21,052 nt of DNA, taken from NCBI GenBank assembly GCA_014238595.1, contig JABAAV010000017.1:1-21052 (forward strand), given 5' to 3'. The notes beneath the pieces were generated by a model. The model was not told where the DNA came from and searched no databases. It saw nothing but the letters and a program-made list of their open reading frames with translations. The position numbers were made by a program, and so were the translations under genes. Source of the DNA: Myxococcales bacterium (GTDB lineage Bacteria; Myxococcota_A; Polyangia; Haliangiales; J016). Every line of letters begins with the position of its first letter. Position 1 is the stretch's first letter. Shown one piece after another: positions 15,173 through 21,052 of the stretch.

Positions 15173-16218
15173 TGAAACAAGATGTTTCCAAATTCAAAGG
15201 TCGTTTGTTGTTTAGTTATGCTCGGACTCAAATGCGTTATGTTAATAAGAGATTGCGACGCAAACAAGGACGTCTTTTAAATGAAACAAAGAAGCAATCT
15301 ATTCGAGACTGTCTTAGTAATCTGCGAAAGTTTTGTAAAGACAAAAATGAAACCAACGCTCGACAAGAACTTGTGTTGTTACAGCAATTGTGTGAAGAGA
15401 ATCTTCCAAAACGGTCTGTGTTTCGTGAATACACAGAAACATTCGGCGTTGCTATTGTTGCAACATTGTTTCTACGTGTTTTTATTGTTGAAGCATTTCA
15501 AATTCCATCATCATCAATGATTCCAACGTTAGAAATTGGCGATCGTATTTTTGTGAATAAATTCATATATGGACTACGGATTCCATATACAAACACGCGA
15601 TTTTTGGATTTTGTCAAACCAGAACGAGGTGATGTGATTGTTTTTATCAATCCATGTGAACCTGAAAAGGATTATATTAAACGCGTTGTTGCTACAGAAA
15701 ATGATTATATCGAGGAACGTTGTGAAAAGTTATATGTTAACGGAAAAGAGGTTCCTTCATCCCATGAAAACAAAGATTATCGTTATGCAGAACATGATCC
15801 GCGACGATCAAATCCATGGGGTTATGTATCGTGTGATATTTATACTGAAACAGTCGGAGATTTGATTTATGAAACTGCTTATATAAGCAATCGTGAACGA
15901 AATAATCATCGTGGCATCGATTTAGGATTCCCTGGAAAACGAGAACCTAATTGCAATTACTACGAAACGTATCAACAGGGCAATCATCTGACTTTAAAGG
16001 AAAGTGATGATGCTTGTATGGAACGCAAACAATATCAAATACCGCCAAATCATGTGTTTGTCATGGGTGATAATCGACAAAATTCCAATGATTCAAGACA
16101 ATGGGGACCTGTACCGATAACCAATGTCAAAGGTAAATCTATGTTTGTTTGGTGGTCATCAAGACCAGAGGCATATGGCGGTTTTATTTGGGATAGAATC
16201 GGAACTAAAATTCATTAA
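15172..16218 (+). CDS. lepB: Signal peptidase I
   Basis: The 348-residue membrane protease removes signal peptides from exported proteins. A basic cytoplasmic region of about 85 residues comes first, then one membrane helix (about 91-108, GVAIVATLFLRVFIVEAF). The catalytic serine is Ser115 in IPSSSMIPTLEIGDRIFVNK; the general-base lysine is Lys170 in DYIKRVVA; the conserved box MGDNRQNSNDSRQWG follows at about 298-312. About 125 residues separate Lys170 from this box, much more than in short Gram-positive enzymes and like the large periplasmic insertion of the E. coli enzyme; it includes several cysteines. The unusually long, lysine- and arginine-rich N-terminus takes the place of the first E. 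coli membrane helix. The gene follows lepA with a TGATG overlap, the lepA-lepB order known from E. coli. Confidence 0.95.
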   Translation: MKQDVSKFKGRLLFSYARTQMRYVNKRLRRKQGRLLNETKKQSIRDCLSNLRKFCKDKNETNARQELVLLQQLCEENLPKRSVFREYTETFGVAIVATLFLRVFIVEAFQIPSSSMIPTLEIGDRIFVNKFIYGLRIPYTNTRFLDFVKPERGDVIVFINPCEPEKDYIKRVVATENDYIEERCEKLYVNGKEVPSSHENKDYRYAEHDPRRSNPWGYVSCDIYTETVGDLIYETAYISNRERNNHRGIDLGFPGKREPNCNYYETYQQGNHLTLKESDDACMERKQYQIPPNHVFVMGDNRQNSNDSRQWGPVPITNVKGKSMFVWWSSRPEAYGGFIWDRIGTKIH

Positions 16219-16227
16219 GAATTGTTG

Positions 16228-16256
16228 GTGATGGTTCCCGTGGGACTGTCACTTTT
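16228..16256 (+). terminator. Possible intrinsic terminator after lepB
   Basis: An imperfect hairpin GTGA..GTtCCC / GGGAC..TCAC with a 2-nt loop is followed by TTTT, 10 nt past the lepB stop. The 2x2 mismatch and bulge make it weak. It lies in the stretch that would encode the ferredoxin tail if that frame is restored. Confidence 0.35.
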
Positions 16257-16299
16257 ATCAAGCACGTTGGTTTCAGGAGTGTTGCTCGAAGAATTGTTG

Positions 16300-16701
16300 T
16301 TAGGTTTTTTTAGAAGCAGTGACCGCAAGCCTTTTTTGCCATTTATGTTCACGTGGATCAGGATCCCATCGCGTACTTTGTTTAACAGTGGTGGCACCAG
16401 GCTGTGTCCTCACTTCACATTGCCCTGACACGATGCATTGACATGCTAATCGTTGTTTTCCATGCAACTGTGGTCTTAATCGTTCTTTCCAATGACTTTT
16501 TTTAGATACGGCATGTTCGGAAGGAGCATTAATCCACACCTTGCATCCTGCGCCAAGACATAGGCCTTTGCCACCACATTGATATGTGTTTAAAAAACCT
16601 CTGTGTAGGTTTATATTTGCTTTTTGGCTGATTTCATAAATTGTCATACCAACAGGAGCATCTATCGTAATTGCTTCATTGAGAAAATGAATAAGAGGCA
16701 T
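16300..16701 (-). CDS. 2Fe-2S ferredoxin-like protein with atypical cysteine spacing
   Basis: The 133-residue protein is a plant-type 2Fe-2S ferredoxin domain: ITIDAPVGMTIYEISQKANI, the cluster loop YQCGGKGLCLGAGCKVW (40-56), and RLACQ (84-88). Cluster candidates are Cys42, Cys48, Cys53 and Cys87, with Cys89 and Cys95 as extra cysteines. The spacing C-x5-C-x4-C differs from the usual C-x4/5-C-x2-C, so either two residues are inserted in the loop or Cys89/95 serve instead. It probably carries electrons in the cytosol; partner unknown. I chose ATG 16701, because TATAGT lies only 6 nt ahead, over TTG 16740. The C-terminus ends VTASKKT at a stop, but a second frame continues for about 28 more codons (see findings). 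Confidence 0.8.
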   Translation of the reverse strand: MPLIHFLNEAITIDAPVGMTIYEISQKANINLHRGFLNTYQCGGKGLCLGAGCKVWINAPSEHAVSKKSHWKERLRPQLHGKQRLACQCIVSGQCEVRTQPGATTVKQSTRWDPDPREHKWQKRLAVTASKKT

Positions 16702-16707
16702 GGTGGG

Positions 16708-16737
16708 ACTATAATCATCTTGAAGAAAGATTTGCAA
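16708..16737 (-). promoter_or_regulatory. Putative promoter of the ferredoxin gene
   Basis: Minus strand: TTGCAA (16737-16732), 18 nt, TATAGT (16713-16708), then 6 nt to ATG 16701. A near-consensus -10 this close places the transcript start at or next to the ATG, so it is a leaderless candidate. Would conflict with use of TTG 16740. Confidence 0.4.
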
Positions 16738-16747
16738 CAATATCGCT

Positions 16748-16777
16748 TTGATTATGTTTTGTGTAGTAGCCTATGAC
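16748..16777 (+). promoter_or_regulatory. Weak promoter candidate of the FHA gene
   Basis: TTGATT (16748-16753), 18 nt, TATGAC (16772-16777), 14 nt before ATG 16792; AAGAG lies in the leader. It overlaps no other feature and faces away from the ferredoxin promoter. Confidence 0.25.
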
Positions 16778-16791
16778 CTCAAGAGACTACT

Positions 16792-18480
16792 ATGATTAGT
16801 ATTACAGTGACCCACAATAACGAGAAGACTCAGTATGAGTTTGATAAGTTTGAAGTTTCAATAGGACGATCAGAACAAAATGATTTGGTATTGTCATCTA
16901 ACGGTATCTCAAGACGTCATTTGAGAATTGTTTATAAAGACAATCAGTTAATCGCTATTGATATGCACAGTATTAACGGTGTTTATATCAACGGTGCCCA
17001 AATTGTTCAACCAACGCTTGTGAACACACAAGATATTATTGCACTTGATGAATACAGTCTTACTTTTGAAGTCAGATTGGCTGTTAAAGAAAAAACTGAA
17101 AATATTGAAGATATACAAGAAGGCGAATCTTATAGTTGGACACACACGGACGTGTCAGATGGTTTGGATGCAGGACAAAACGCGGATACAATCGTTCAAA
17201 AAAATGCATCAGAAAGAAACACTGTAGTCATTTCCTCACCACAAAGACAGAATACTGAACCGCAGTCAAAAATTCTATCTTTTATCCCTGATGCTGTAGA
17301 AGAAGAATCGATTGATTCTCTATCGGGAGATAGTTATCAACAAGTTTTTCAAAGTGTTCTGAGAGATGTCGGAGAAGAACATTTCAAACAAAATACAATT
17401 CCTAATGAATCTTTGAAAACAAAGATTCATACGGCAATCACAAAGATCATACAAACTAAAATTAAAACAGTTCCTAACATAGAATCGATCGCTTCTTTAA
17501 TTGAATCGGAACTTGTTAGTTTTGGGTGTTTAACAACATTCATTACAGACGACAGTGTATCAACAATTTTTGTTGACGGGTCAGATTTGATTTGGGTTGA
17601 ACGTGATACGATTGAGCAAATCGATATGAGATTTTCCTGTGAACAAGCCATGTCTTTAGTATTACATCGGCTTATTGGTCGAGAAGGAGTGTCTTTGAAA
17701 GACTCCGTGATTGATTGTTACAATGTTGAACAATCCTTGCGTATCGTTGGAATACGCCCTCCAGTGTCGTTACAAGGATCTTGTTTTGTTATTTACAAAA
17801 CGAACAAGTTATCTGTGATTGAGATGGATGATTTAATCACTAATGGAATGTTGTCTCAAGAAATGAGCGACATATTACGATTGTTTATCGATACACGAAA
17901 AAATATTCTTGTATGTGGATCTCAAAGTGAAGGTAAGGTGAGGGTGTTAACAGGACTTACGTCTCTTATTGGACTCAAAGAACGTGTTGTCCTGATGTCA
18001 ACGATTGGCTATTTGTCTAATATTCATCCGCAATGGATATCTTTGGAGCTTTTGGACAATGAACCCAATGTTGTTTCCACTGCATTCAAAATGCGTCCAG
18101 ATCGTATCGTGATTGGACAAATAGAGAGTCATGATGCCTTGGCATTGACCACTGCAATGGCTTCATCGCATGATGGTGTTATTGCAGGGATTTCAGGAGA
18201 CAATGGGCGATCGGCATTGAGTCGCCTTGTTTCATTAACACTGGCGTCAAACAGTCATTTGTCTCAAGAATCCATCTCTGAGATGATCGGTCATGCCATG
18301 GATGTCATCGTGTGTGTGTCGTATTATCCTGATGGACAATATCGCATCAGTTCCATATTAGAATTGATTAAATATGCCAATGGCGAATTTTCTACAAATG
18401 AATTGTTTACATTTCATTTTGAAAACATGACTGATACGAACAAGGGTTTCGTATCAACCGGTACACCTTCTTCTGTGTAA
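16792..18480 (+). CDS. FHA domain fused to degenerate CpaF/TadA-like secretion ATPase
   Basis: Residues 1-95 form an FHA domain with its phosphothreonine-binding signature: IGRSEQNDLVL (24-34), SRRHL (40-44) and NGVYING (62-68). A low-complexity linker (about 100-200) follows. Residues 205-530 align with CpaF/TadA, the type II/IV secretion ATPase family: KMRPDRIVIGQIESHDAL (433-450), then MASSHDGVIAGISGDNGRSALSRL (456-479). The nucleotide site looks broken: the Walker A place reads GSQSEGKV (376-383), keeping Lys382 but with Val for the Thr/Ser; the Walker B glutamate (GEVRGGE in CpaF) is Gln443 (GQIESHD); and the TTIHAN histidine is lost. It probably acts as a regulator or scaffold for pilus/secretion machinery reading Ser/Thr phosphorylation. 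No tad pilus genes lie in the window. Confidence 0.85.
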   Translation: MISITVTHNNEKTQYEFDKFEVSIGRSEQNDLVLSSNGISRRHLRIVYKDNQLIAIDMHSINGVYINGAQIVQPTLVNTQDIIALDEYSLTFEVRLAVKEKTENIEDIQEGESYSWTHTDVSDGLDAGQNADTIVQKNASERNTVVISSPQRQNTEPQSKILSFIPDAVEEESIDSLSGDSYQQVFQSVLRDVGEEHFKQNTIPNESLKTKIHTAITKIIQTKIKTVPNIESIASLIESELVSFGCLTTFITDDSVSTIFVDGSDLIWVERDTIEQIDMRFSCEQAMSLVLHRLIGREGVSLKDSVIDCYNVEQSLRIVGIRPPVSLQGSCFVIYKTNKLSVIEMDDLITNGMLSQEMSDILRLFIDTRKNILVCGSQSEGKVRVLTGLTSLIGLKERVVLMSTIGYLSNIHPQWISLELLDNEPNVVSTAFKMRPDRIVIGQIESHDALALTTAMASSHDGVIAGISGDNGRSALSRLVSLTLASNSHLSQESISEMIGHAMDVIVCVSYYPDGQYRISSILELIKYANGEFSTNELFTFHFENMTDTNKGFVSTGTPSSV

Positions 18481-18523
18481 TTATAAAATGTAATTGCTGT
18501 GAAACAACAAAAGATGAAGGTTG
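18481..18523. other. Convergent gap between the FHA and lipoprotein genes
   Basis: Both genes end here. The only structure seen is a weak AACAAC...GTTGTT stem, which could serve as a poor terminator. Confidence 0.25.
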
Positions 18524-19531
18524 TTACAATGATTGTGAGCGCAGTCGTTTTTGAATAGCTTGTTGAAGTTGTTGTGCTTGTTTGAGCGATTTGCACTGCG
18601 ATGTGCCACAAGTCAATAGGAACAGAGTAGATTTCGTTTCATCCAAATACGTAATTCCGTAGATGTTTTTACTGGTGATAGTCATGGAGCGATTGTTTTG
18701 ATCAATGGTTTCGGTTGCATTCTTAAAATCTTGTTTAAACTCTTCATATTGTTTTGTTATGATAGATAGAGTGTTGTTCCAAACACGTAGAGCAACATCA
18801 AAAGATTCTGATTTTCCAACAGCACGAAAATGAATGGAACTATAATTGGTAGTGTTTGGTGTGTTACCTAATGGTCCAGATTCAAATGAACCTTGATAAT
18901 GAGTGATTGATGCAATGTCATGAATATTGAGAAGTTGTGATATTTGAACTGAACTCTTGGGTGATTTATCTTGTATGTTTGACTCTAAAGATTTGGGAAT
19001 TTCCCATACCGTCAGTGTTTTAAGTAATTTCCCTTTTCCAATATAACGTAAATGTTTTTTGTGCGATAATTCGTCATGCCATGGATTTAGACGCACTCGA
19101 TTCGCTCGTTGAGCAAAATCAAACCGAGGTTTGAAATCAGAAAAACGACGATCACTGCGATAAGCGACATATCCACGTTTATAGACAATTAAATGAACAT
19201 TTGTGATTGTTTTATCTGAAGACAGCGCTGACATAGGGACAAAATAGTATCCACGACTATCTGTTGAAGTCAGATGTTCATTTAAATTATTAGAAGATAG
19301 GGTATTATCGTCCTTGGAATATGTCCAAACAACATAGATCAATGCACTTTTGATAGGGGTCTTTGTTGTGGCATCAGTGACAACACCATCAAAAGGGCCA
19401 GAAAGTCTCCCTAGTTTGACTGAATCAGGGCGATAACGAAATTCCGCAAGGCTTGACGATGTCTTATAACAAGCAGGTAAAACAAAAGCAACAACACAAA
19501 TCAGAACAACAATACAAAATATAGACTTCAT
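18524..19531 (-). CDS. Probable lipoprotein with carboxypeptidase-regulatory-like domain
   Basis: The 335-residue protein starts with a lipoprotein signal: MKSIF, a hydrophobic core and lipobox FVLPAC with Cys21. Residues 45-120 (GPFDGVVTDATTKTPIKSAL, STDSRGYYFVPMSAL, VHLIVYKRGYVAYR) look like a carboxypeptidase-regulatory-type beta-sandwich. The rest (about 130-335) is not recognised; the last part has TLFLLTCGTSQCKSL with two cysteines that could pair. It should be anchored in the outer or inner membrane facing the periplasm. Its ATG overlaps the stop of the DsbD-like gene (ATGA), so it is probably co-translated and may depend on that gene for thiol chemistry. The gene converges with the FHA gene, 43 nt apart. 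Confidence 0.7.
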   Translation of the reverse strand: MKSIFCIVVLICVVAFVLPACYKTSSSLAEFRYRPDSVKLGRLSGPFDGVVTDATTKTPIKSALIYVVWTYSKDDNTLSSNNLNEHLTSTDSRGYYFVPMSALSSDKTITNVHLIVYKRGYVAYRSDRRFSDFKPRFDFAQRANRVRLNPWHDELSHKKHLRYIGKGKLLKTLTVWEIPKSLESNIQDKSPKSSVQISQLLNIHDIASITHYQGSFESGPLGNTPNTTNYSSIHFRAVGKSESFDVALRVWNNTLSIITKQYEEFKQDFKNATETIDQNNRSMTITSKNIYGITYLDETKSTLFLLTCGTSQCKSLKQAQQLQQAIQKRLRSQSL

Positions 19532-20787
19532 TTGATTTTTACAAATTTCTCTGCGATTTTTATAAAATCTTCAGGAGGTACGAATGTTGAAATTCGTCCA
19601 ACCTCAACGCCTTCGTCTGTAACAAAAATAATATTAGGCAATGTATTTGCGTTATATTTTTTGCGAAGCTTGGCTCCAACAATGTTTTCGTCACTCGTTA
19701 CATCTATTTTAAATGGAATGAAATGATTGGATATCAGATTGGTAACATCCTTGTCGGCAAATGTCTTAATGTCCATTTCTTTACAAGGCAAACACCATTC
19801 TGCACTGAAATCTAGCATGATATTTACTTGTGCTTTTTTTGCTTTTTCAAAGACAATCGCCTCGTTATCTTCCCATTGAAATGTTTTTTCTGGCGTCAAT
19901 ATCCAATTCATAAGACCAAACAGACCAGTAAAAACAAGAACGATTGCAGTAATACGTCGCCGTAAAGTTGGATCTTTTTTATCAATGAAAAATTTTATAT
20001 AAAATCCGACTGCAATGAATAAGCATGCAACAGTTGGAAATAGCCAATGATTTGAGGTGAAATCTATCAGTAAAGGAACGACAGGTCGCAAAAGATATAA
20101 CGACACAAGCAGTAAAAATATTCCGCCTAGGTCTTTGATAGAGTCCATCCAATAACCACTTTTAGGTATCGAGACAGAAAATATGGCAAGAAACCATAAA
20201 AGCACACTGATCCCAATCGCATAACTAAACATCAACAAAACACCGATGTATAAATTTTGTAGATTTGCAATCACGGTGACAATACTTGCCAAAAATGGAC
20301 CTGTACATGGCAGTGTTGTGAGTCCACCAATTAACCCCAAAGATAATGCACCAAAGTACCCTTTGTTGCTTCCGACTTTACTAAGTGTTTGGTTGAGTCT
20401 GTTAGGCAATGACATGGTGAATACACCGAACATCGAGAGTGCCAATACGGTGTAAAAGGCACATAACGGAAAAATAACCCAAGGCTCTGCCAAAATAGAT
20501 CCCAATTGTTTGCCAAGATAAGCAAAAACAACACCCAAAGTGCAATATGTTATAATGGTGCCTCCAACATACGCCGTTGCTAAAAGCACAGCTTGTTTAC
20601 GTGATGTCGTTTTATCCTTTGTGCCAAAAATAGCGATGATGATTGGTATCATTGGGTAAACACAAGGAGTTAATGACGCCAAAAAACCCCATCCAAAAGC
20701 AGCCAATAATGAAAAAATTTCAAATTCAACAGAAAGTGTGGAACTGTTTGCTAACAAAATTAACGACTGTATGGTTGAATGAATCAT
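19528..20787 (-). CDS. DsbD-like thiol:disulfide interchange protein (CcdA-type channel plus thioredoxin domain)
   Basis: The 419-residue membrane protein carries a DsbD/CcdA transmembrane region (about 25-295, roughly eight or nine hydrophobic helices) with the two redox cysteines Cys42 (LTPCVYPMIPII) and Cys161 (TLPCTGPFL), then a thioredoxin-like domain with Cys332 and Cys335 (AEWCLPCKEM). It should pass electrons from cytoplasmic thioredoxin to periplasmic disulfides. E. coli DsbD has an extra N-terminal alpha domain; here it is absent, as in several bacterial short forms, so a separate partner may do that job. The lipoprotein downstream, overlapping by 4 nt, is one candidate. No ribosome binding site is visible before ATG 20787; a promoter-like TTGACC/18/GATAAA lies in the divergent gap. 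Confidence 0.92.
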   Translation of the reverse strand: MIHSTIQSLILLANSSTLSVEFEIFSLLAAFGWGFLASLTPCVYPMIPIIIAIFGTKDKTTSRKQAVLLATAYVGGTIITYCTLGVVFAYLGKQLGSILAEPWVIFPLCAFYTVLALSMFGVFTMSLPNRLNQTLSKVGSNKGYFGALSLGLIGGLTTLPCTGPFLASIVTVIANLQNLYIGVLLMFSYAIGISVLLWFLAIFSVSIPKSGYWMDSIKDLGGIFLLLVSLYLLRPVVPLLIDFTSNHWLFPTVACLFIAVGFYIKFFIDKKDPTLRRRITAIVLVFTGLFGLMNWILTPEKTFQWEDNEAIVFEKAKKAQVNIMLDFSAEWCLPCKEMDIKTFADKDVTNLISNHFIPFKIDVTSDENIVGAKLRKKYNANTLPNIIFVTDEGVEVGRISTFVPPEDFIKIAEKFVKIK

Positions 20788-20805
20788 AAGGGATACAGAG
20801 AGACT

Positions 20806-20835
20806 TTTATCTCACGATTGTTCCATCTTGGTCAA
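20806..20835 (-). promoter_or_regulatory. Putative promoter of the DsbD-like gene
   Basis: Minus strand: TTGACC (20835-20830), 18 nt, GATAAA (20811-20806), 18 nt before ATG 20787. It sits in the 71-nt gap shared with hisC. Confidence 0.35.
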
Positions 20836-20858
20836 GATTCTGTAATAGTCGCTCCCAT

Positions 20859-21052
20859 ATGAGTATTCAATGGCGACAGTGGGTTCCTGAAAACATTACA
20901 TCACTTCAACCCTATTTTCCAGGCAAGTCTGCAAAGAATGTCTCTGTTGATTCTGTTGGAAATAACCATGAATTTTTAAAGTTATCATCCAACGAAAATC
21001 CTTGTGGTCCATCTCCTAAATCTCTCTTAGCAGCATCGAAGATGTTAGCTCA
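20859..21052 (+). CDS. hisC: Histidinol-phosphate aminotransferase, N-terminal fragment
   Basis: The last 194 nt hold 64 codons from ATG 20859, running off the edge. The sequence LQPYFPGKSAKN and LSSNENPCGPSPKSLLAA match the N-terminal arm and substrate contact (PYxPGK...LxSNENPxGPSPK) of HisC, a PLP enzyme making histidinol phosphate in histidine synthesis. No upstream in-frame start exists before a stop. There is no Shine-Dalgarno; TAATAG (20843-20848) lies 10 nt before ATG. The PLP lysine is outside the window. A related aspartate-family aminotransferase is possible but less likely. Confidence 0.85.
   Translation, partial: MSIQWRQWVPENITSLQPYFPGKSAKNVSVDSVGNNHEFLKLSSNENPCGPSPKSLLAASKMLA

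Noticed and set aside
16300..16312. Programmed -1 ribosomal frameshift at A7
   Set aside because: The plausible tail is in the +1 (one-base-skipped) frame, not -1, so a classical slippery heptamer does not give it.
16215..16397. Separate 60-residue minus-strand gene
   Set aside because: It overlaps the ferredoxin C-terminus in another frame; the tail is better explained as a frameshifted extension.
1..21052. tRNA, rRNA, insertion sequences or prophage genes
   Set aside because: No transposase, integrase, cloverleaf or rRNA-like sequence was recognised by eye; a tool search could still find short RNAs.

Overview
This AT-rich, gene-dense bacterial window reads like chromosome with one defence island at the left end. 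The best lineage hint is the DUF507 protein at 11289-11804 (known mainly from Deltaproteobacteria/Myxococcota-type bacteria and Aquificota), with an FHA/CpaF-like protein and a carboxypeptidase-regulatory-type lipoprotein in support. I infer a low-GC deltaproteobacteria-like Gram-negative but cannot fix the taxon. UGA is an ordinary stop here: several intact genes end with it.

Region 1 (1-5377, minus strand) is a defence locus. In transcription order it holds a large SNF2-type helicase with a PLD-like N-terminus, a DUF4391 gene split by an in-frame UGA, and a type III Mod-like DNA methyltransferase cut by the window edge. A decayed start of a second helicase family seems to lie just upstream. 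Region 2 (about 5378-5853) has no convincing gene; it holds a C9 tract, a five-unit 16-bp tandem repeat, a short palindrome and a promoter-like sequence.

Region 3 (5854-11280, plus strand) is a tight six-gene operon: Rid-family protein, crotonase, acyl-CoA dehydrogenase, benzoate-CoA-ligase-like enzyme, creatininase-family hydrolase and a PaaA/PaaC-like di-iron protein. Most junctions overlap. The set suggests CoA-dependent aerobic breakdown of an aromatic, possibly nitrogen-bearing, acid in which a di-iron protein stands where a flavin monooxygenase is expected. Several members lack textbook catalytic residues (Rid arginine, both crotonase glutamates, parts of the creatininase motifs). This is the best candidate for an undescribed system.

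Region 4 (11289-16218) holds DUF507 on the minus strand, then a plus-strand run of a GT-B-like protein, a mannose-6-phosphate-isomerase-type cupin, lepA and lepB. Region 5 (16300-18480) is a divergent pair: a 2Fe-2S ferredoxin with odd cysteine spacing and a possible frameshifted tail, and an FHA protein fused to a CpaF/TadA-like ATPase domain whose nucleotide-binding motifs look dead. Region 6 (18524-20787, minus) is a DsbD-like thiol transporter coupled to a lipoprotein gene, and the window ends in the start of hisC (plus).

Several transcription units start with a -10-like box only 6-10 nt before the start codon and no visible Shine-Dalgarno, which hints at leaderless mRNAs, whereas genes inside operons have clear ribosome binding sites.
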